Shown here: one piece after another, positions 1 through 11,780 of the stretch
How positions within the stretch are numbered: the stretch's first letter is position 1
Layout of the letters: each line of letters opens with the position of its first letter
Assembly (NCBI GenBank): GCA_902604055.1
Contig: CACKXA010000003.1
Location: 1-64,000, forward strand
Source: an uncultured Pelagibacteraceae bacterium
Lineage (GTDB): Bacteria > Pseudomonadota > Alphaproteobacteria > Pelagibacterales > Pelagibacteraceae
Reading direction: 5' to 3'
Length of the DNA: 64,000 nt
Made by a program: the position numbers and the translations under genes
Notes under the pieces: model-generated
The model's database searches: none
What the model was told of the DNA's origin: nothing
What the model saw: only the letters and a program-made list of their open reading frames with translations

Positions 1-1
1 A

Positions 2-1300
2 TCTAATGAAGTATTAAAAAAATTACCTTTTCGTTTAACTAGTAGTCAAAATAAAGTTTTAAATGAGATCAATTCAGATTTAAAATCAAATATAAGAATG
101 TTTAGGATTGTTCAAGGAGATGTAGGGTCAGGTAAAACTATAGTATCACTATTGTCCATTTGTAACGTTATTGAAAGTAAAAAACAATGTGCGCTAATGG
201 CACCTACTGAAATTTTAGCTAGACAACACTTTGCGTTAGCTCAAAAACTATTTAAAGATAAATTTAAGGTTTCTTTTTTAACCGGAAAAACAGAATTAAA
301 ACAAAAAAAATTAATAATTGAAAATTTAAGAAAAGGTATTATAGATTTAATTATTGGTACACACTCTTTATTTCAAAAAAAAATAGATTTTAAAAATCTT
401 GGATTTGTTGTTATTGATGAACAACATAAGTTTGGGGTTAAACAAAGATCAGATCTAGCAAAGAAAGGAGGTGATAACTGTGATGTTCTTTTAATGTCTG
501 CTACACCAATTCCTAGAACTATGATGATGTCTCTTTACGGGGATATGGATATCTCTAAAATAACTGAAAAACCATCTAACAGAAAAAAAATAATTACTTT
601 AAGCAAACCAGAAAAAAAAATAAATGAACTATGGCCTTTTATAAAAAAACAAATTATTTCAGATAATCAAGTCTTTTGGGTTTGTCCTCTGATAAAAGAA
701 TCTGCTTTTCTAGATTATTCATCTGCAAAAGAAAAATTTGATATTATCAATAAGAAATATCCTAATAAAGTGGGATTAATACATGGAGCTTTAAACAAAA
801 TTGAAAAAGATTTAATTTTAAAAAAATTCTTGGAAAAAAAAATTTCTATCTTGGTATCTACAACGGTAATAGAGGTTGGTATTGATTTTCCAAATGCAAA
901 CTTAATTGTAATCGAAAATGCAAATAAATTTGGTTTAGCGCAATTACACCAATTAAGAGGTAGAGTTGGTAGAGGAAAAGAACAGGGATTGTGTATTTTA
1001 TTATTTAAAGAAAGTTTAAGTAAAAATGCAATTAAGAGAATTAAAATACTGAAAAACTCAGATGACGGATTTTATATAGCAGATGAAGATATGAAATTAA
1101 GAGGTTTTGGTGATTTAATTGGATACCAACAGAGTGGGGAGAAAAACTTTAAATTTGCGGATCCTGTAATACATCAAGATTTATTTATCTTAGCAGAAAA
1201 TTACATTAAAAACTTAGATTTCAGCGTAAATGAAAGTAGGTTTACATTTTTACTAAAATTATTTGATAGGGCTGAAATTATAAATCAAAAGATAGATTAA
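2..1300 (+). CDS. recG: ATP-dependent DNA helicase RecG, C-terminal part (5' end outside window)
   Basis: Frame 2 is open from the window edge through the tracked ORF; Walker A GDVGSGKT, DEQHKFGV, SATPIPRT and QLRGRVGRG helicase motifs. Confidence 0.95.
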   Translation, partial: SNEVLKKLPFRLTSSQNKVLNEINSDLKSNIRMFRIVQGDVGSGKTIVSLLSICNVIESKKQCALMAPTEILARQHFALAQKLFKDKFKVSFLTGKTELKQKKLIIENLRKGIIDLIIGTHSLFQKKIDFKNLGFVVIDEQHKFGVKQRSDLAKKGGDNCDVLLMSATPIPRTMMMSLYGDMDISKITEKPSNRKKIITLSKPEKKINELWPFIKKQIISDNQVFWVCPLIKESAFLDYSSAKEKFDIINKKYPNKVGLIHGALNKIEKDLILKKFLEKKISILVSTTVIEVGIDFPNANLIVIENANKFGLAQLHQLRGRVGRGKEQGLCILLFKESLSKNAIKRIKILKNSDDGFYIADEDMKLRGFGDLIGYQQSGEKNFKFADPVIHQDLFILAENYIKNLDFSVNESRFTFLLKLFDRAEIINQKID

Positions 1301-1911
1301 TCGATATTTGAAGTTCCGGCAGAAACTATGAATTTTGATGCTTGTTCGAAAGTTACATCTAAATAAATTAACTCTTTTTTGGGAACCATTAATAAAAAAC
1401 CACTAGTAGGATTAGGGGTTGTAGGAAGAAAAACATTAATTATTTCTTCGTTAACTTTTTCAGCTATCACACCTTTATTTTCTTTAGTGGCAAAACCAAC
1501 TGCCCAAATTCCTTTTCTTGGGTATTCTAAAAGTACGACACTACTTTTATTTTTCTCATTTTTTGTAAAACTTTCGGTCATTTGGCCTATAGCAGAATAA
1601 ATAGTTCTTAAAATAGGTATTTTTTTTAAAACATTATTAAATAACTCAAAGAATTTTTGTCCTAAAAAAGATAATGAAAGCCAACCAACAAAAGTTATCA
1701 AAATTAAAGCAATAAGTATCTCTAAGCCAGGTATGTCAAATGGTAAATAATTATTTGGATTGATTTCTTTGGGAATTAAATTAGTCGATAGTTTAATGAT
1801 AAATAAAGTTAAATATAAAGTTATACCAATAGGAATTAGAGCTACGATTCCAGCTATAAAATTATTTCTTATTCTTGAAAATATAGATTTTTTTATTGTA
1901 TTTTTTGACAT
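1297..1911 (-). CDS. DUF502 family membrane protein
   Basis: N-terminal TM segments and the YSAIGQMTESF / VVLLEYPRKGIWAVGFAT / FLPTTPNPTSGFLLMVP signature; neighbour of recG. Confidence 0.85.
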   Translation of the reverse strand: MSKNTIKKSIFSRIRNNFIAGIVALIPIGITLYLTLFIIKLSTNLIPKEINPNNYLPFDIPGLEILIALILITFVGWLSLSFLGQKFFELFNNVLKKIPILRTIYSAIGQMTESFTKNEKNKSSVVLLEYPRKGIWAVGFATKENKGVIAEKVNEEIINVFLPTTPNPTSGFLLMVPKKELIYLDVTFEQASKFIVSAGTSNID

Positions 1912-2000
1912 TTATGAATAGCTAGAAAAGATAATAAAGGCTATTATCAATATAAAAATTGCAATTAATAATTTATTATTTAAAATCATGAGTCTCGATT

Positions 2001-2834
2001 ATGTATAACATAAATAGAAGGAAATTTCTTGGCTTATTTGGATGTAGCTGTTGTTCACTAGTCCTACCTTCATGTACTACTGTACCTATTACTGATAGGA
2101 AACAATTATCAATAATTCCAGAATATAAAATTAATGCTCAAGCAGCAAAAGCTTACGAACAATTTAGATCAAAAGCAAAACTAATTAAAACAGGTTCTCA
2201 ATTAAAAGAAGTAATAGATATTGGTAAAAGAATAGAATTTTCAGTTAGTTCTTTTTTTCAAAACAAAGGTAAAGAAGATCCCACGAAAAATTTTGGATGG
2301 GATTACGTATTAGTTGATAATGATAAAGTTGTAAATGCCTGGTGTATGCCTGGAGGAAAAATTGCTGTTTATACAGGTTTATTAAAAGTCACAAAAAATA
2401 CTAATGCTTTATCTATCGTTATGGGTCATGAAATTGCTCATGCTGTTGCAAAACATTCTGTGGAAAGAGCAAGTCAAGCTATGACAATTAATTTAGGTAC
2501 TACAGTTGCAGACATTTTTCTTGGGGGAGCAATAAATAGAACAAGAAACCAAATTGGACAAAATACAGGAATGGATATATTTAGAATTGGAATTTTTAAT
2601 CCGTTTGGGAGAAAACAAGAAACAGAAGCTGACTATTTAGGATTAATATTTTCGTCTTTGGCAGGATATGACATAAGAGAGTCTGTAAAACTTTGGGAAA
2701 GAATGTCAGAAAAAAATAAGGGTAAAGAACCTCCAGTTTTTTTAAGCACCCATCCTTCAAGTAAAAAAAGAATTGCCAATCTAAAAAATTGGATTAATAA
2801 AGTAATTATAGAGTATCCGCCAATAAAAACATAA
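2001..2834 (+). CDS. M48 family metallopeptidase, lipoprotein-like
   Basis: N-terminal LFGCSCCSLVLPSC lipobox-like signal; zinc motif HEIAHAVAKH; downstream ETEADYLGL. Confidence 0.9.
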   Translation: MYNINRRKFLGLFGCSCCSLVLPSCTTVPITDRKQLSIIPEYKINAQAAKAYEQFRSKAKLIKTGSQLKEVIDIGKRIEFSVSSFFQNKGKEDPTKNFGWDYVLVDNDKVVNAWCMPGGKIAVYTGLLKVTKNTNALSIVMGHEIAHAVAKHSVERASQAMTINLGTTVADIFLGGAINRTRNQIGQNTGMDIFRIGIFNPFGRKQETEADYLGLIFSSLAGYDIRESVKLWERMSEKNKGKEPPVFLSTHPSSKKRIANLKNWINKVIIEYPPIKT

Positions 2835-2839
2835 ATATT

Positions 2840-2915
2840 TGGTGAGCCCTGATGGACTCGAACCATCGACACCCTCCTTAAAAGGGAGGTGCTCTACCAA
2901 CTGAGCTAAGGGCCC
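2840..2915 (-). tRNA. tRNA-Lys(TTT)
   Basis: Cloverleaf on minus strand: acceptor GGGCCCT/AGGGCTC, anticodon loop CTTTTAA, T-loop GGTTCGAGTCC, encoded CCA. Confidence 0.95.
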
Positions 2916-2964
2916 TCAAAGAAATACTCTTGTATATATATATTAAAAGAATTTCAAATAATTA

Positions 2965-4080
2965 TTAGTTAAAATAGTCAATATATTTTTTATAAAAAGT
3001 AGCAAAAGTGCCACTCTTAATATTTCTTCTTATTTCTTGCATAAATTGTTGGTAAAAATTGATATTATGTAGAGAAATAAGCATAGAAGCCATCATTTCA
3101 TTAGATTTAATTAAATGATTTAAATACCCTTTAGAATAATGATTTAAGTCCCTAAGTTCATAATTGACGTCTAAAGGAGTTATATCATTTTGATATTTAG
3201 AATTTTTCAAATTTAGTTTTCCACTCCAAGTAAATGCTAACCCAGTTCTACCTGATCTTGTAGGTAAAACACAGTCAAACATGTCTATTCCATAATTAAC
3301 TGCACCTAAAATATCTGATGGCGTCCCCACCCCCATTAAATATCTAGGTTTATCTTTAGGTAAAAAATCAGTTGTGTCATTTAAAATCTTAAACATGTCG
3401 CTTTGGGTCTCACCGACAGCTAATCCACCCATAGCATATCCGTCAAAACCAATTTTTTTTAAATCATAAATGCTATGTTCCCGTAAATCTTTAAATAAAC
3501 CGCCTTGAACGATTCCAAAAAGTCCTTTAGATTTGTCTTGACCAAATTCAACTTTACATCTTTTTGCCCAACTTGTGGAAACTTCTATAGCTTTCGATAT
3601 AATTTTTTTGTCTTTGGTGAGTTTAGGACACTCATCTAAAACCATAAATATATCGGAATTTATTGATTTTTGGACTTGAATACTTTTTTCAGGACTCAAA
3701 ATTATTTTCTTACCGTCTAAATGTGATTTAAATATAGCTCCAATGTCTTTGTCAATTTTATTAAATTTTGATAAAGACATAATTTGATATCCACCAGAAT
3801 CTGTCAAAATTGGTTTACTCCAATTCATAAATTTATGAAGACCATTATATTTTTTTAAGGTATCTATGCCTGGTCTTAACAGTAGATGATAAGTATTTCC
3901 TAAGATAATTTGCGTGCCCGTTTTTAATAAATCTTCTACAAAAACGCCCTTTACAGTACCTTGTGTGCCAACGGGCATAAAGGCTGGTGTTTCTATATCT
4001 CCTTTTGGAGTAGAAATTCTTCCTAACCTAGCTTTGTTATTTTGAGTAATTAACTCAAAAAAAAATTCTCGATTAGGCAT
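2965..4080 (-). CDS. tgt: tRNA-guanine transglycosylase
   Basis: TPAFMPVGTQGTVKG, GNTYHLLLRPG, TDSGGYQ, MGVGTPSDILGAV, DMFDCVLPTRSGR motifs. Confidence 0.97.
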   Translation of the reverse strand: MPNREFFFELITQNNKARLGRISTPKGDIETPAFMPVGTQGTVKGVFVEDLLKTGTQIILGNTYHLLLRPGIDTLKKYNGLHKFMNWSKPILTDSGGYQIMSLSKFNKIDKDIGAIFKSHLDGKKIILSPEKSIQVQKSINSDIFMVLDECPKLTKDKKIISKAIEVSTSWAKRCKVEFGQDKSKGLFGIVQGGLFKDLREHSIYDLKKIGFDGYAMGGLAVGETQSDMFKILNDTTDFLPKDKPRYLMGVGTPSDILGAVNYGIDMFDCVLPTRSGRTGLAFTWSGKLNLKNSKYQNDITPLDVNYELRDLNHYSKGYLNHLIKSNEMMASMLISLHNINFYQQFMQEIRRNIKSGTFATFYKKYIDYFN

Positions 4081-4085
4081 TTAAA

Positions 4086-4646
4086 TTATTTTGATTTAAT
4101 ACTGATAATCTTATCTGGATCTGAAACGGCACCACTATTTGGATCGCCTTTTTTAATTTGATCAATAAACTCCATGCCCTTAATAACTTTTCCAAATGCT
4201 GAATACTGACGATCTAAATGAGGGGCTGAGTCAAAACAAATAAAAAATTGGCTGTTTGCACTATCAGGATCAGCAGATCTTGCGGCTGATAAAATACCTC
4301 TAGTATGAGCAATGTCAGAAAATTCAGCTTTCACGTCAGGAAGATTTGATCCACCTGTGCCAGCTAAAGATAAATTAAATTCAGGATTAGACATGTTTCC
4401 AAACTTAACATCTCCTGTTTGAGCCATGAAACCATCTATCACTCGGTGAAAAACAACGTTATCGTATTTACCTGAATTGGCTAAATCTTTGAATCTTTTT
4501 ACATGATTAGGAGCTTTTTCAGGATAAAGTTCTATTTCTACATTTCCATATTTTAATTTTAGTATCATATAATTATTTTCAGCTATTAGTTGTGAGTTTA
4601 ATAAACTAAAAAACAATATAAATAAATAGATAATTTTGTTCATCAA
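4086..4646 (-). CDS. Peptidylprolyl isomerase, cyclophilin type, with signal peptide
   Basis: VVFHRVIDGFMAQTGD, NSQFFICFD, LDRQYSAFGKVIKGMEFID motifs. Confidence 0.95.
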   Translation of the reverse strand: MMNKIIYLFILFFSLLNSQLIAENNYMILKLKYGNVEIELYPEKAPNHVKRFKDLANSGKYDNVVFHRVIDGFMAQTGDVKFGNMSNPEFNLSLAGTGGSNLPDVKAEFSDIAHTRGILSAARSADPDSANSQFFICFDSAPHLDRQYSAFGKVIKGMEFIDQIKKGDPNSGAVSDPDKIISIKSK

Positions 4647-5131
4647 AATTTATTTTTTAGCATTTTCATTGTTGATTTTGTAACAAACTTGTTAATTTTT
4701 CCATCTAATTTGCTTATTTCCTTAACAAATTTAGATGAAATAATTTGGTTTTCAACATCCGACATTAAAAACATAGTTTCTATATTTGAATTTAGTTTTT
4801 TATTCATACCAGCAAGTTGAAATTCATATTCAAAATCAGAAACCGCTCTAAGCCCTCTTATAATTACAGTTGCCTTGTATTTTTTACACAAATTAATTGT
4901 CAAAGTATCAAACGGAATTACTTTAATTTTGTTTTTTTTAAATTTTAGGTCTTTAAAAAGTGAACTTTCAATCATTGAAAGTCTATCTTCAATTGAGAAA
5001 TGATAATTTTTATTACTATTATCTGTTGTGGCAACTACGACTTTATCAAATATTTTCAAGGACTTCTTAATCACATCAATATGACCATAAGTAATAGGGT
5101 CAAATGTACCTGGGTAAATCGCTGTTTTCAT
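4643..5131 (-). CDS. coaD: Phosphopantetheine adenylyltransferase
   Basis: YPGTFDPITYGHIDVI, IRGLRAVSDFEYEFQLAGMN, ISSKFVKEI motifs. Confidence 0.97.
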   Translation of the reverse strand: MKTAIYPGTFDPITYGHIDVIKKSLKIFDKVVVATTDNSNKNYHFSIEDRLSMIESSLFKDLKFKKNKIKVIPFDTLTINLCKKYKATVIIRGLRAVSDFEYEFQLAGMNKKLNSNIETMFLMSDVENQIISSKFVKEISKLDGKINKFVTKSTMKMLKNKF

Positions 5132-5133
5132 AA

Positions 5134-7704
5134 TTATTGAATGTTATCTTCTATTTTTATTACAGAGACAACTTTTTCATTTCCTGATAATTTTTTAATT
5201 CTTACACCTTGAGTATTTCTTCCAGCAATTCTTATTTCCTTTACAGCACACCTCATTATACTTCCTTTGTCAGTGGATAGAATAATTTCATCTTCATTTC
5301 TCACCACTAATGAAGCTGATATATTTCCATTTCTTGGGGAATTAATGATTCCGATTATACCTTTCCCACCTCTATTTGTAACTCTATAATCTTTATATGA
5401 AGATCTTTTTCCAAAACCATTTTCAGAAACAGATAAAATAAAATTATCTAGATCGTCTTTATTTTTTTGATCTTTTTTAATTATCTTATTATTTATGTTC
5501 TGATTGTCTAAAACAGACAAAGAAATTACTTTATCTTTATCATTAAGTTTAATACCTTTAATTCCTTTTGATGATCTACCTTTAAATAATCTTAGTTTTT
5601 TTGATTTGAATCTAATACATTTACCAAACTTAGAGCTTAATAAAATGTCTTGATCATCTTTACATATCTTGACACCTATTATTTTGTCATCTTCATCCAA
5701 TTTCATAGCAATTTTTCCACTATTATTAATGTTAACAAAATCTTCTAAAGTATTCTTTCTAACATTGCCTTTTGCAGTAGCAAAAATAATCATCATATTT
5801 TTCCACTCTGTTTCATCTTCTGGCAAAGGCATAATAGAACTTATTGAATGATGATTTTTAAGTGGCAATATATTGAATATAGATTTTCCTTTTGATGCTG
5901 CAGTTCCCTCAGGTATTTTGTGGGCTTTTATTTTATAGACTAAACCTTGTGTTGAGAAAAACAAAACTGGAGTATGAGTGTTAGCTGTAAATATTTGAAT
6001 AACAAAGTCTTCCTCTCTTGTTGATATACCTGATTTTCCTTTACCACCTCTTTTTTGAGCTTTTAGAGAGCTTAGCGGACTTCTTTTTATATATCCTTGA
6101 TTAGTTATACTAATAACTACGGACTCTTTTTGAATTGTTTCTTCAATATTATAATTTAGTACAGCATCAATAATCTTTGTTTTTCTTGGTTTTCCGAACT
6201 TGTCCTGGATATGTTTTAATTCTTTTACAATAAGTTTATAAAGTTCTTTTTTAGAGTTAATCAATTTTTTAAACTCAATTATCAAATTTGATAACTTGTT
6301 CAGCTCAGACTCAATTTCACCAATTCCAAAGGCTGTAAGTTTTTGAAGTTTTAAATCTAAAATAGCACTGACCTGAAACTTTGATAGCTGATAACTTGAT
6401 ACATTCTTTTTCTTCTCTATTAGGTGAATAAGTTTAACGCTTTTTTTAATCTTCCATTTTTTTGACAATAAATTTTTTTTTGCAGTTTCTGTGTCTTTAG
6501 AATTTTTAATTATCTTTATTGTTTCATCAATATTTTCAACTGAAGTAGCTAAACCAATTAAAACATGAGCTCTATCTTCTGCTTTTTTTAAATCAAATTT
6601 AATTCTTTTTGTAACAGTATCTTCTCTAAAATTTAAAAACTCAGAAATAAATTCTTTTAAATTTAATATTTTAGGTTTATTTTTTACTATAGCTAATGTG
6701 TTAAAACCAAAAGAACTTTCTATATTAGTTAATTTATACAGCTGTCTTCTTATAGTTTCAGGTTCAACGGCTTTTCTGAGTTCAAGTACAACTCTTATTC
6801 CTTCTCTATTTGACTCATCTCTTATATCTCTTATGCCCTCAATTTTTTTATCTCTAGCCAATTGGGCTACTTTTTCAATTAATAAAGATTTGTTAACTTG
6901 ATATGGAATAGATTTGATGATCAAACACTCTCTGCCACCTTTCTTTTCTTCTAAATCTATCTCTCCTCTGATTTTAAATGAACCCCGACCTTTATTGTAT
7001 CCTTGTTTCAAAATATCTTTTCCAATAATTATTCCTCCAGTTGGAAAATCAGGGCCAGGAACATGTTTCATTAATTGCCCAATAGTGATATCTTTATTTT
7101 CTATAAAGGCTACTGTCGCATTAATTATTTCATTTAAGTTATGTGGAGGAATACTTGTAGCCATTCCCACAGCAATACCCCCTGCTCCATTTACAAGTAT
7201 GTTGGGATATTGAGAGGGTAAAACTTCAGGTTCTTTCTCTGTTTCATCGTAGTTATTTCTAAAATTTACTGTATCTTTTTCTAAGTCCTCAGTTAAATGT
7301 TGTGAAATTTTTCCTAGTTTTGTTTCTGTATAACGCATTGCTGCAGGAGGATCTCCATCGATAGAACCAAAATTTCCTTGTCCTGAGATTAAAGGTAGGC
7401 TCATAGAAAAATCTTGCACCAACCTTACTAAAGCATCATAAACTGACTGATCGCCATGCGGGTGATATTTACCAATTACGTCTCCCACTATCCTAGCAGA
7501 TTTTCGAAAAGGTTTAGACCAATCATAACCACCTTTATACATTGCATATATTATTCGTCTATGAACTGGTTTTAATCCATCTCTGACATCAGGAAGAGCC
7601 CTACTTACAATTACACTCATTGCGTAAGACAAATATGATGAACTCATTTCATCTTGAACAAAAATTGGTTTAAAAGATTTATTCTCTATAGTTGATTTTT
7701 CCAT
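5134..7704 (-). CDS. gyrA: DNA gyrase subunit A
   Basis: [44 protein letters not shown]-terminal beta-pinwheel repeats; GyrA box-like [10 protein letters not shown]. Confidence 0.97.
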   Translation of the reverse strand: MEKSTIENKSFKPIFVQDEMSSSYLSYAMSVIVSRALPDVRDGLKPVHRRIIYAMYKGGYDWSKPFRKSARIVGDVIGKYHPHGDQSVYDALVRLVQDFSMSLPLISGQGNFGSIDGDPPAAMRYTETKLGKISQHLTEDLEKDTVNFRNNYDETEKEPEVLPSQYPNILVNGAGGIAVGMATSIPPHNLNEIINATVAFIENKDITIGQLMKHVPGPDFPTGGIIIGKDILKQGYNKGRGSFKIRGEIDLEEKKGGRECLIIKSIPYQVNKSLLIEKVAQLARDKKIEGIRDIRDESNREGIRVVLELRKAVEPETIRRQLYKLTNIESSFGFNTLAIVKNKPKILNLKEFISEFLNFREDTVTKRIKFDLKKAEDRAHVLIGLATSVENIDETIKIIKNSKDTETAKKNLLSKKWKIKKSVKLIHLIEKKKNVSSYQLSKFQVSAILDLKLQKLTAFGIGEIESELNKLSNLIIEFKKLINSKKELYKLIVKELKHIQDKFGKPRKTKIIDAVLNYNIEETIQKESVVISITNQGYIKRSPLSSLKAQKRGGKGKSGISTREEDFVIQIFTANTHTPVLFFSTQGLVYKIKAHKIPEGTAASKGKSIFNILPLKNHHSISSIMPLPEDETEWKNMMIIFATAKGNVRKNTLEDFVNINNSGKIAMKLDEDDKIIGVKICKDDQDILLSSKFGKCIRFKSKKLRLFKGRSSKGIKGIKLNDKDKVISLSVLDNQNINNKIIKKDQKNKDDLDNFILSVSENGFGKRSSYKDYRVTNRGGKGIIGIINSPRNGNISASLVVRNEDEIILSTDKGSIMRCAVKEIRIAGRNTQGVRIKKLSGNEKVVSVIKIEDNIQ

Positions 7705-7709
7705 GAATT

Positions 7710-8171
7710 TTAAAATGGAATTTCGTCATCTAAATCAGTATTTTCTTGATTTAAATTTTCATTTGGTAAAGAACTTTTATTTTCTTTAATTAAATTTGAA
7801 TTATCACTTTTATTATTTCTGCTGTCTAGCATTGTAAGACTAGAATTATAACCTTGCAGAACTATTTCGGTAGAATATTTATCTTGACCAGACGACTCGT
7901 CCTTCCATTTTCTTGTGCTAAGTTGGCCTTCTACGTAAACATTAGCTCCTTTTTTCAAATATTGTTGAACGACATTTACTAAACCTTCATTAAATATTAC
8001 TATTCTATGCCACTCTGTTTTTTCTTTTCTTTCACCAGAAGATTTATCTTTCCATGATTGACTTGTAGCAATACTCAATCTAGCGACATTTTTGCCATTT
8101 ACCATTTGTTTTATGTCTGGATCTGCGCCTAAACGACCTATTAATTGTACTTTATTTAAACTGCCTGCCAT
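7710..8171 (-). CDS. ssb: Single-stranded DNA-binding protein
   Basis: N-terminal [22 protein letters not shown], acidic C-terminal tip DDEIPF. Confidence 0.97.
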   Translation of the reverse strand: MAGSLNKVQLIGRLGADPDIKQMVNGKNVARLSIATSQSWKDKSSGERKEKTEWHRIVIFNEGLVNVVQQYLKKGANVYVEGQLSTRKWKDESSGQDKYSTEIVLQGYNSSLTMLDSRNNKSDNSNLIKENKSSLPNENLNQENTDLDDEIPF

Positions 8172-8270
8172 AATAATTTGACTATATTTTTGATTTTATT
8201 CTTTAAAAGTAGAATAACTATATCATAATTGATTAATAAATATAAGTTCATTATTATTTTATAAAAAAAT

Positions 8271-11150
8271 ATGTTGAAAAAAATCGTTGTAAAAGGCGCC
8301 AAAGAACACAATTTAAAAAATGTTTCTCTAGAAATACCAAAGGAGAAATTGGTGGTAATAACTGGTCTTTCAGGATCAGGTAAATCTTCTTTAGCTTTTG
8401 ACACAATATATGCTGAGGGGCAGAGAAGATATGTAGAAAGTTTATCTTCATATGCTAGACAATTTTTAGATAAGATGAAAAAACCTAAAGTGGATTTAAT
8501 AGAAGGTTTGAGTCCTGCTATTTCAATTGAACAAAAAAATACATCTAAAAATCCAAGATCTACTGTAGCAACAGTAACGGAAATTTATGACTATATGCGA
8601 GTACTATTTGCTAGGGTCGGTATTCCTTATTCTCCATTCACTGGTAAACCCATAGTGTCTCAACCCATAAGTGAGATGGTAGATAGAATAAAGAAATTAC
8701 CAAAAGATAATACTATATTTCTTTTAGCACCAATTGTTAGAGGTAGAAAAGGTGAATATAAAAAAGAAATTTCAAATTTTAAAAAAAGAGGATTTAGTAA
8801 AATTAAAGTTGATGGTAAATATCTTAATATAGATGATTTTCCTAACCTGAACAAAAAAATTAAACACGATATTTCTATAGTTGTAGATAGAATCGTCCTA
8901 AACAAAAATTTAGGTAATAGATTAGCAGATAGTGTTGAGACTGCCGTCAATCTCTCTAACGGTTTACTAATAGTGGAATATGAAAATGAAACTTTACCAA
9001 AAAAGTTTAGAAAATTAGAAAGTGTCACTTTCTCATCCAAATTTTCTTGTCCAGAAAGTGGTTTTACTATTGAAGAAATTGAACCTAGATTATTTTCGTT
9101 TAATTCTCCATTTGGAGCTTGTGAAGAGTGTGAAGGAATAGGACATAACCTTAATGTAGACCCTAATTTAGTAATTACTGATATAAAAAAAAGTTTACAA
9201 GAGGGAGCAATTGAACCTTGGGCAAAATCTTCATCAATGTATTATGCTCAAACTTTATCTTCACTAGCAAAACATTATAATTTTTCTCTTACAGATCAGT
9301 GGAGGAAAATACCAAAAAAAATTCAAGATATACTTTTATATGGTTCAGATGAAGAAGAGATAAAATTTACTTATGATGATGGATATGAAAAATATAGTAC
9401 TAAAAAAACTTTTGAAGGTGTAATAAATAATTTAGAAAGACGTTATTTGGAAACAGATAGTGAATGGAAAAGAGAAGAAATTTCACAATATCAAAGTGAA
9501 TCTAATTGTGAAAAATGCAAAGGAATGAGATTAAAAGATGAAGCACTGTGTATTAAGATAAACTCTTTAAATATTAGCGAAATTACAAAAAAATCTATTG
9601 ATGAAGCACAAAAATGGTTTGCAGATTTAGTAAATATTTTAAGTGAGAGAGAAAATAAAATAGCTCAGCATATTCTTAAAGAAATAAATGAAAGACTAAA
9701 TTTTTTACTTAACGTTGGTTTAAATTATTTGACACTATCAAGAGAATCTGGAACGCTATCTGGAGGAGAAGCTCAGAGAATAAGACTAGCTTCTCAAATT
9801 GGCTCAGGTTTAACCGGAGTATTATATGTTTTAGATGAACCATCAATTGGTCTGCATCAAAGAGATAATAAAAAATTAATAACTGCACTAAAAAAATTAA
9901 GAGACTTGGGAAATACTGTTATTGTTGTCGAGCATGACATTGAAACGATGGAAAGCTCAGATCATATTATAGACATAGGACCTGAAGCAGGTTTAAATGG
10001 TGGACAAATTGTTGCTCAAGGAACTGTAAAAGAAATTATTAAAAATGAGAAAAGCATAACTGGTAATTATTTATCTGGAAATAAATTTATTCCAATTCCA
10101 AGAAAAAGAAGATTAGCTAAAAATGGAAGATTTATAGAAATATCAGGCGCGAGTGGTAATAATCTAAAAAAAGTTAACTTAAGAATACCAGTGGGAACTT
10201 TCACTTGTGTAACAGGTGTTTCTGGTAGTGGAAAGTCTACTTTGATATTACATACTTTGTACAATGCATTAAATTTAATGCTTAACAAAAATAAAAGTAG
10301 AAAAGTACCTAAAGCTTTTACTGGATTTAAAGGTACCGAGCTAATAGACAAAATAATTGATATAGATCAGTCTCCCATAGGAAGAACTCCTAGATCTAAT
10401 CCAGCAACTTACACAGGGGCTTTTGGTCCTATAAGAGATTGGTTTGCAGGATTACCTGAGTCAAAAGCAAGAGGATATAAAGTTGGTCGCTACTCCTTTA
10501 ATGTAAAAGGAGGAAGATGTGAAACGTGTGAAGGTGACGGTGTAATAACCTATGAAATGCACTTTTTGCCAGACGTATTTATTCCATGTGATACCTGTAA
10601 GGGAGCTAGATATAACAGAGAAACATTAGAAATTAGGTTTAAAAATAAAAATATTGCTGACATTCTTGACATGACCGTGGATGAAGGGTGCGTATTTTTT
10701 GAGAATATTCAAAATATAAAATCTAAATTAATTACCTTAAAACACGTTGGTCTTGGTTATATGAAGATTGGTCAGCAAGCAACGACTTTATCAGGAGGTG
10801 AAGCTCAAAGAATTAAATTGGCGAAAGAATTGTCAAAAAGACCGACTGGTAGAACATTGTATATATTAGACGAGCCAACTACAGGATTGCATTCTCATGA
10901 TATTAAAAAACTTTTAGAAATTTTACAGGCTTTTGCAAATACAGGGAATACAGTTGTAGTTATTGAACATAATTTAGATGTTATTAAAACGGCTGATCAT
11001 ATAATTGATATGGGTCCTGAAGGTGGAGTTAATGGAGGTAAAATTATTGCTGAAGGATCACCTGAAAAAGTATCTACAATAAAAGAGAGTTATACTGGCA
11101 AGTTTATTAGAGAAATAATTGGTAATAGCTCTATGAAAAAGACTGCTTAA
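8271..11150 (+). CDS. uvrA: Excinuclease ABC subunit A
   Basis: Two ABC ATPase modules ([18 protein letters not shown]), CxxC zinc motifs, LSGGEAQRI twice; 959 aa. Confidence 0.98.
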   Translation: MLKKIVVKGAKEHNLKNVSLEIPKEKLVVITGLSGSGKSSLAFDTIYAEGQRRYVESLSSYARQFLDKMKKPKVDLIEGLSPAISIEQKNTSKNPRSTVATVTEIYDYMRVLFARVGIPYSPFTGKPIVSQPISEMVDRIKKLPKDNTIFLLAPIVRGRKGEYKKEISNFKKRGFSKIKVDGKYLNIDDFPNLNKKIKHDISIVVDRIVLNKNLGNRLADSVETAVNLSNGLLIVEYENETLPKKFRKLESVTFSSKFSCPESGFTIEEIEPRLFSFNSPFGACEECEGIGHNLNVDPNLVITDIKKSLQEGAIEPWAKSSSMYYAQTLSSLAKHYNFSLTDQWRKIPKKIQDILLYGSDEEEIKFTYDDGYEKYSTKKTFEGVINNLERRYLETDSEWKREEISQYQSESNCEKCKGMRLKDEALCIKINSLNISEITKKSIDEAQKWFADLVNILSERENKIAQHILKEINERLNFLLNVGLNYLTLSRESGTLSGGEAQRIRLASQIGSGLTGVLYVLDEPSIGLHQRDNKKLITALKKLRDLGNTVIVVEHDIETMESSDHIIDIGPEAGLNGGQIVAQGTVKEIIKNEKSITGNYLSGNKFIPIPRKRRLAKNGRFIEISGASGNNLKKVNLRIPVGTFTCVTGVSGSGKSTLILHTLYNALNLMLNKNKSRKVPKAFTGFKGTELIDKIIDIDQSPIGRTPRSNPATYTGAFGPIRDWFAGLPESKARGYKVGRYSFNVKGGRCETCEGDGVITYEMHFLPDVFIPCDTCKGARYNRETLEIRFKNKNIADILDMTVDEGCVFFENIQNIKSKLITLKHVGLGYMKIGQQATTLSGGEAQRIKLAKELSKRPTGRTLYILDEPTTGLHSHDIKKLLEILQAFANTGNTVVVIEHNLDVIKTADHIIDMGPEGGVNGGKIIAEGSPEKVSTIKESYTGKFIREIIGNSSMKKTA

Positions 11151-11177
11151 AAATAAATTTTATGTTATAAAAGAATC

Positions 11178-11780
11178 ATGACGAGTATTTTACAATCACT
11201 TTCAAAAACAGTACATTTATCTTTAGGTCTGGCAATTATACTACTTTTAGGATTACATTTTTTCAGTGATGGATTTGCTTTTGATAGATATTTCTTAAGT
11301 TGGCTGTTCAGATACCTGCATGTCTTAACGGGAATAATGTGGATAGGATTATTGTGGTATTTCAACTTTGTTCAAATTCCTTCAATGCCAAATATACCTG
11401 ATGAACAGAAACCAGCTATAGGAAAAGTAATAGCGCCTAAAGCTTTGTTCTGGTTTAGATGGGCAGCGTTAGGAACTATAATTACTGGTTTGATAGTTTC
11501 ATATCTTCAAGGATATGTTCATCAAGCAATGATTTTAGGTATAGGAGGTGGAGACCCTAAATCTACAGCTATAGGAATTGGAATGTGGTTAGGAATAATA
11601 ATGGCTTACAATGTTTGGTTTGTTATTTGGCCTAATCAAAAAAAAGCTTTGGGTATCGTTGATTGTTCTCCGGAGGAAAAAGCTAAATCAGCAAAAACAG
11701 CTATGTTGTTTTCTAGAGCAAATACATTGCTTTCATTTCCAATGTTACTTTCAATGGTTGCGGCTCAAAATCTTTATTAG
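11178..11780 (+). CDS. Urate hydroxylase PuuD-like membrane domain protein (no cytochrome c domain)
   Basis: WLFRYLHVLTGIMWIGLLWYFNFVQIPSM and YNVWFVIWPNQKKALG resemble the PuuD membrane domain; 200 aa, no CxxCH. Confidence 0.7.
   Translation: MTSILQSLSKTVHLSLGLAIILLLGLHFFSDGFAFDRYFLSWLFRYLHVLTGIMWIGLLWYFNFVQIPSMPNIPDEQKPAIGKVIAPKALFWFRWAALGTIITGLIVSYLQGYVHQAMILGIGGGDPKSTAIGIGMWLGIIMAYNVWFVIWPNQKKALGIVDCSPEEKAKSAKTAMLFSRANTLLSFPMLLSMVAAQNLY

Noticed and set aside
2633-2872. 79-aa minus ORF overlapping the M48 gene and tRNA-Lys
   Set aside because: Antisense to a clear protease CDS and reads through the tRNA; no recognisable domain
6698-7213. Plus-strand ORFs opposite gyrA
   Set aside because: Shadow ORFs antisense to a strongly conserved gene; composition matches reverse-complement coding bias
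8156-8451. Minus-strand ORFs 8156..8404 and 8254..8451 at the uvrA 5' end
   Set aside because: Antisense to the conserved UvrA N-terminus; no family resemblance
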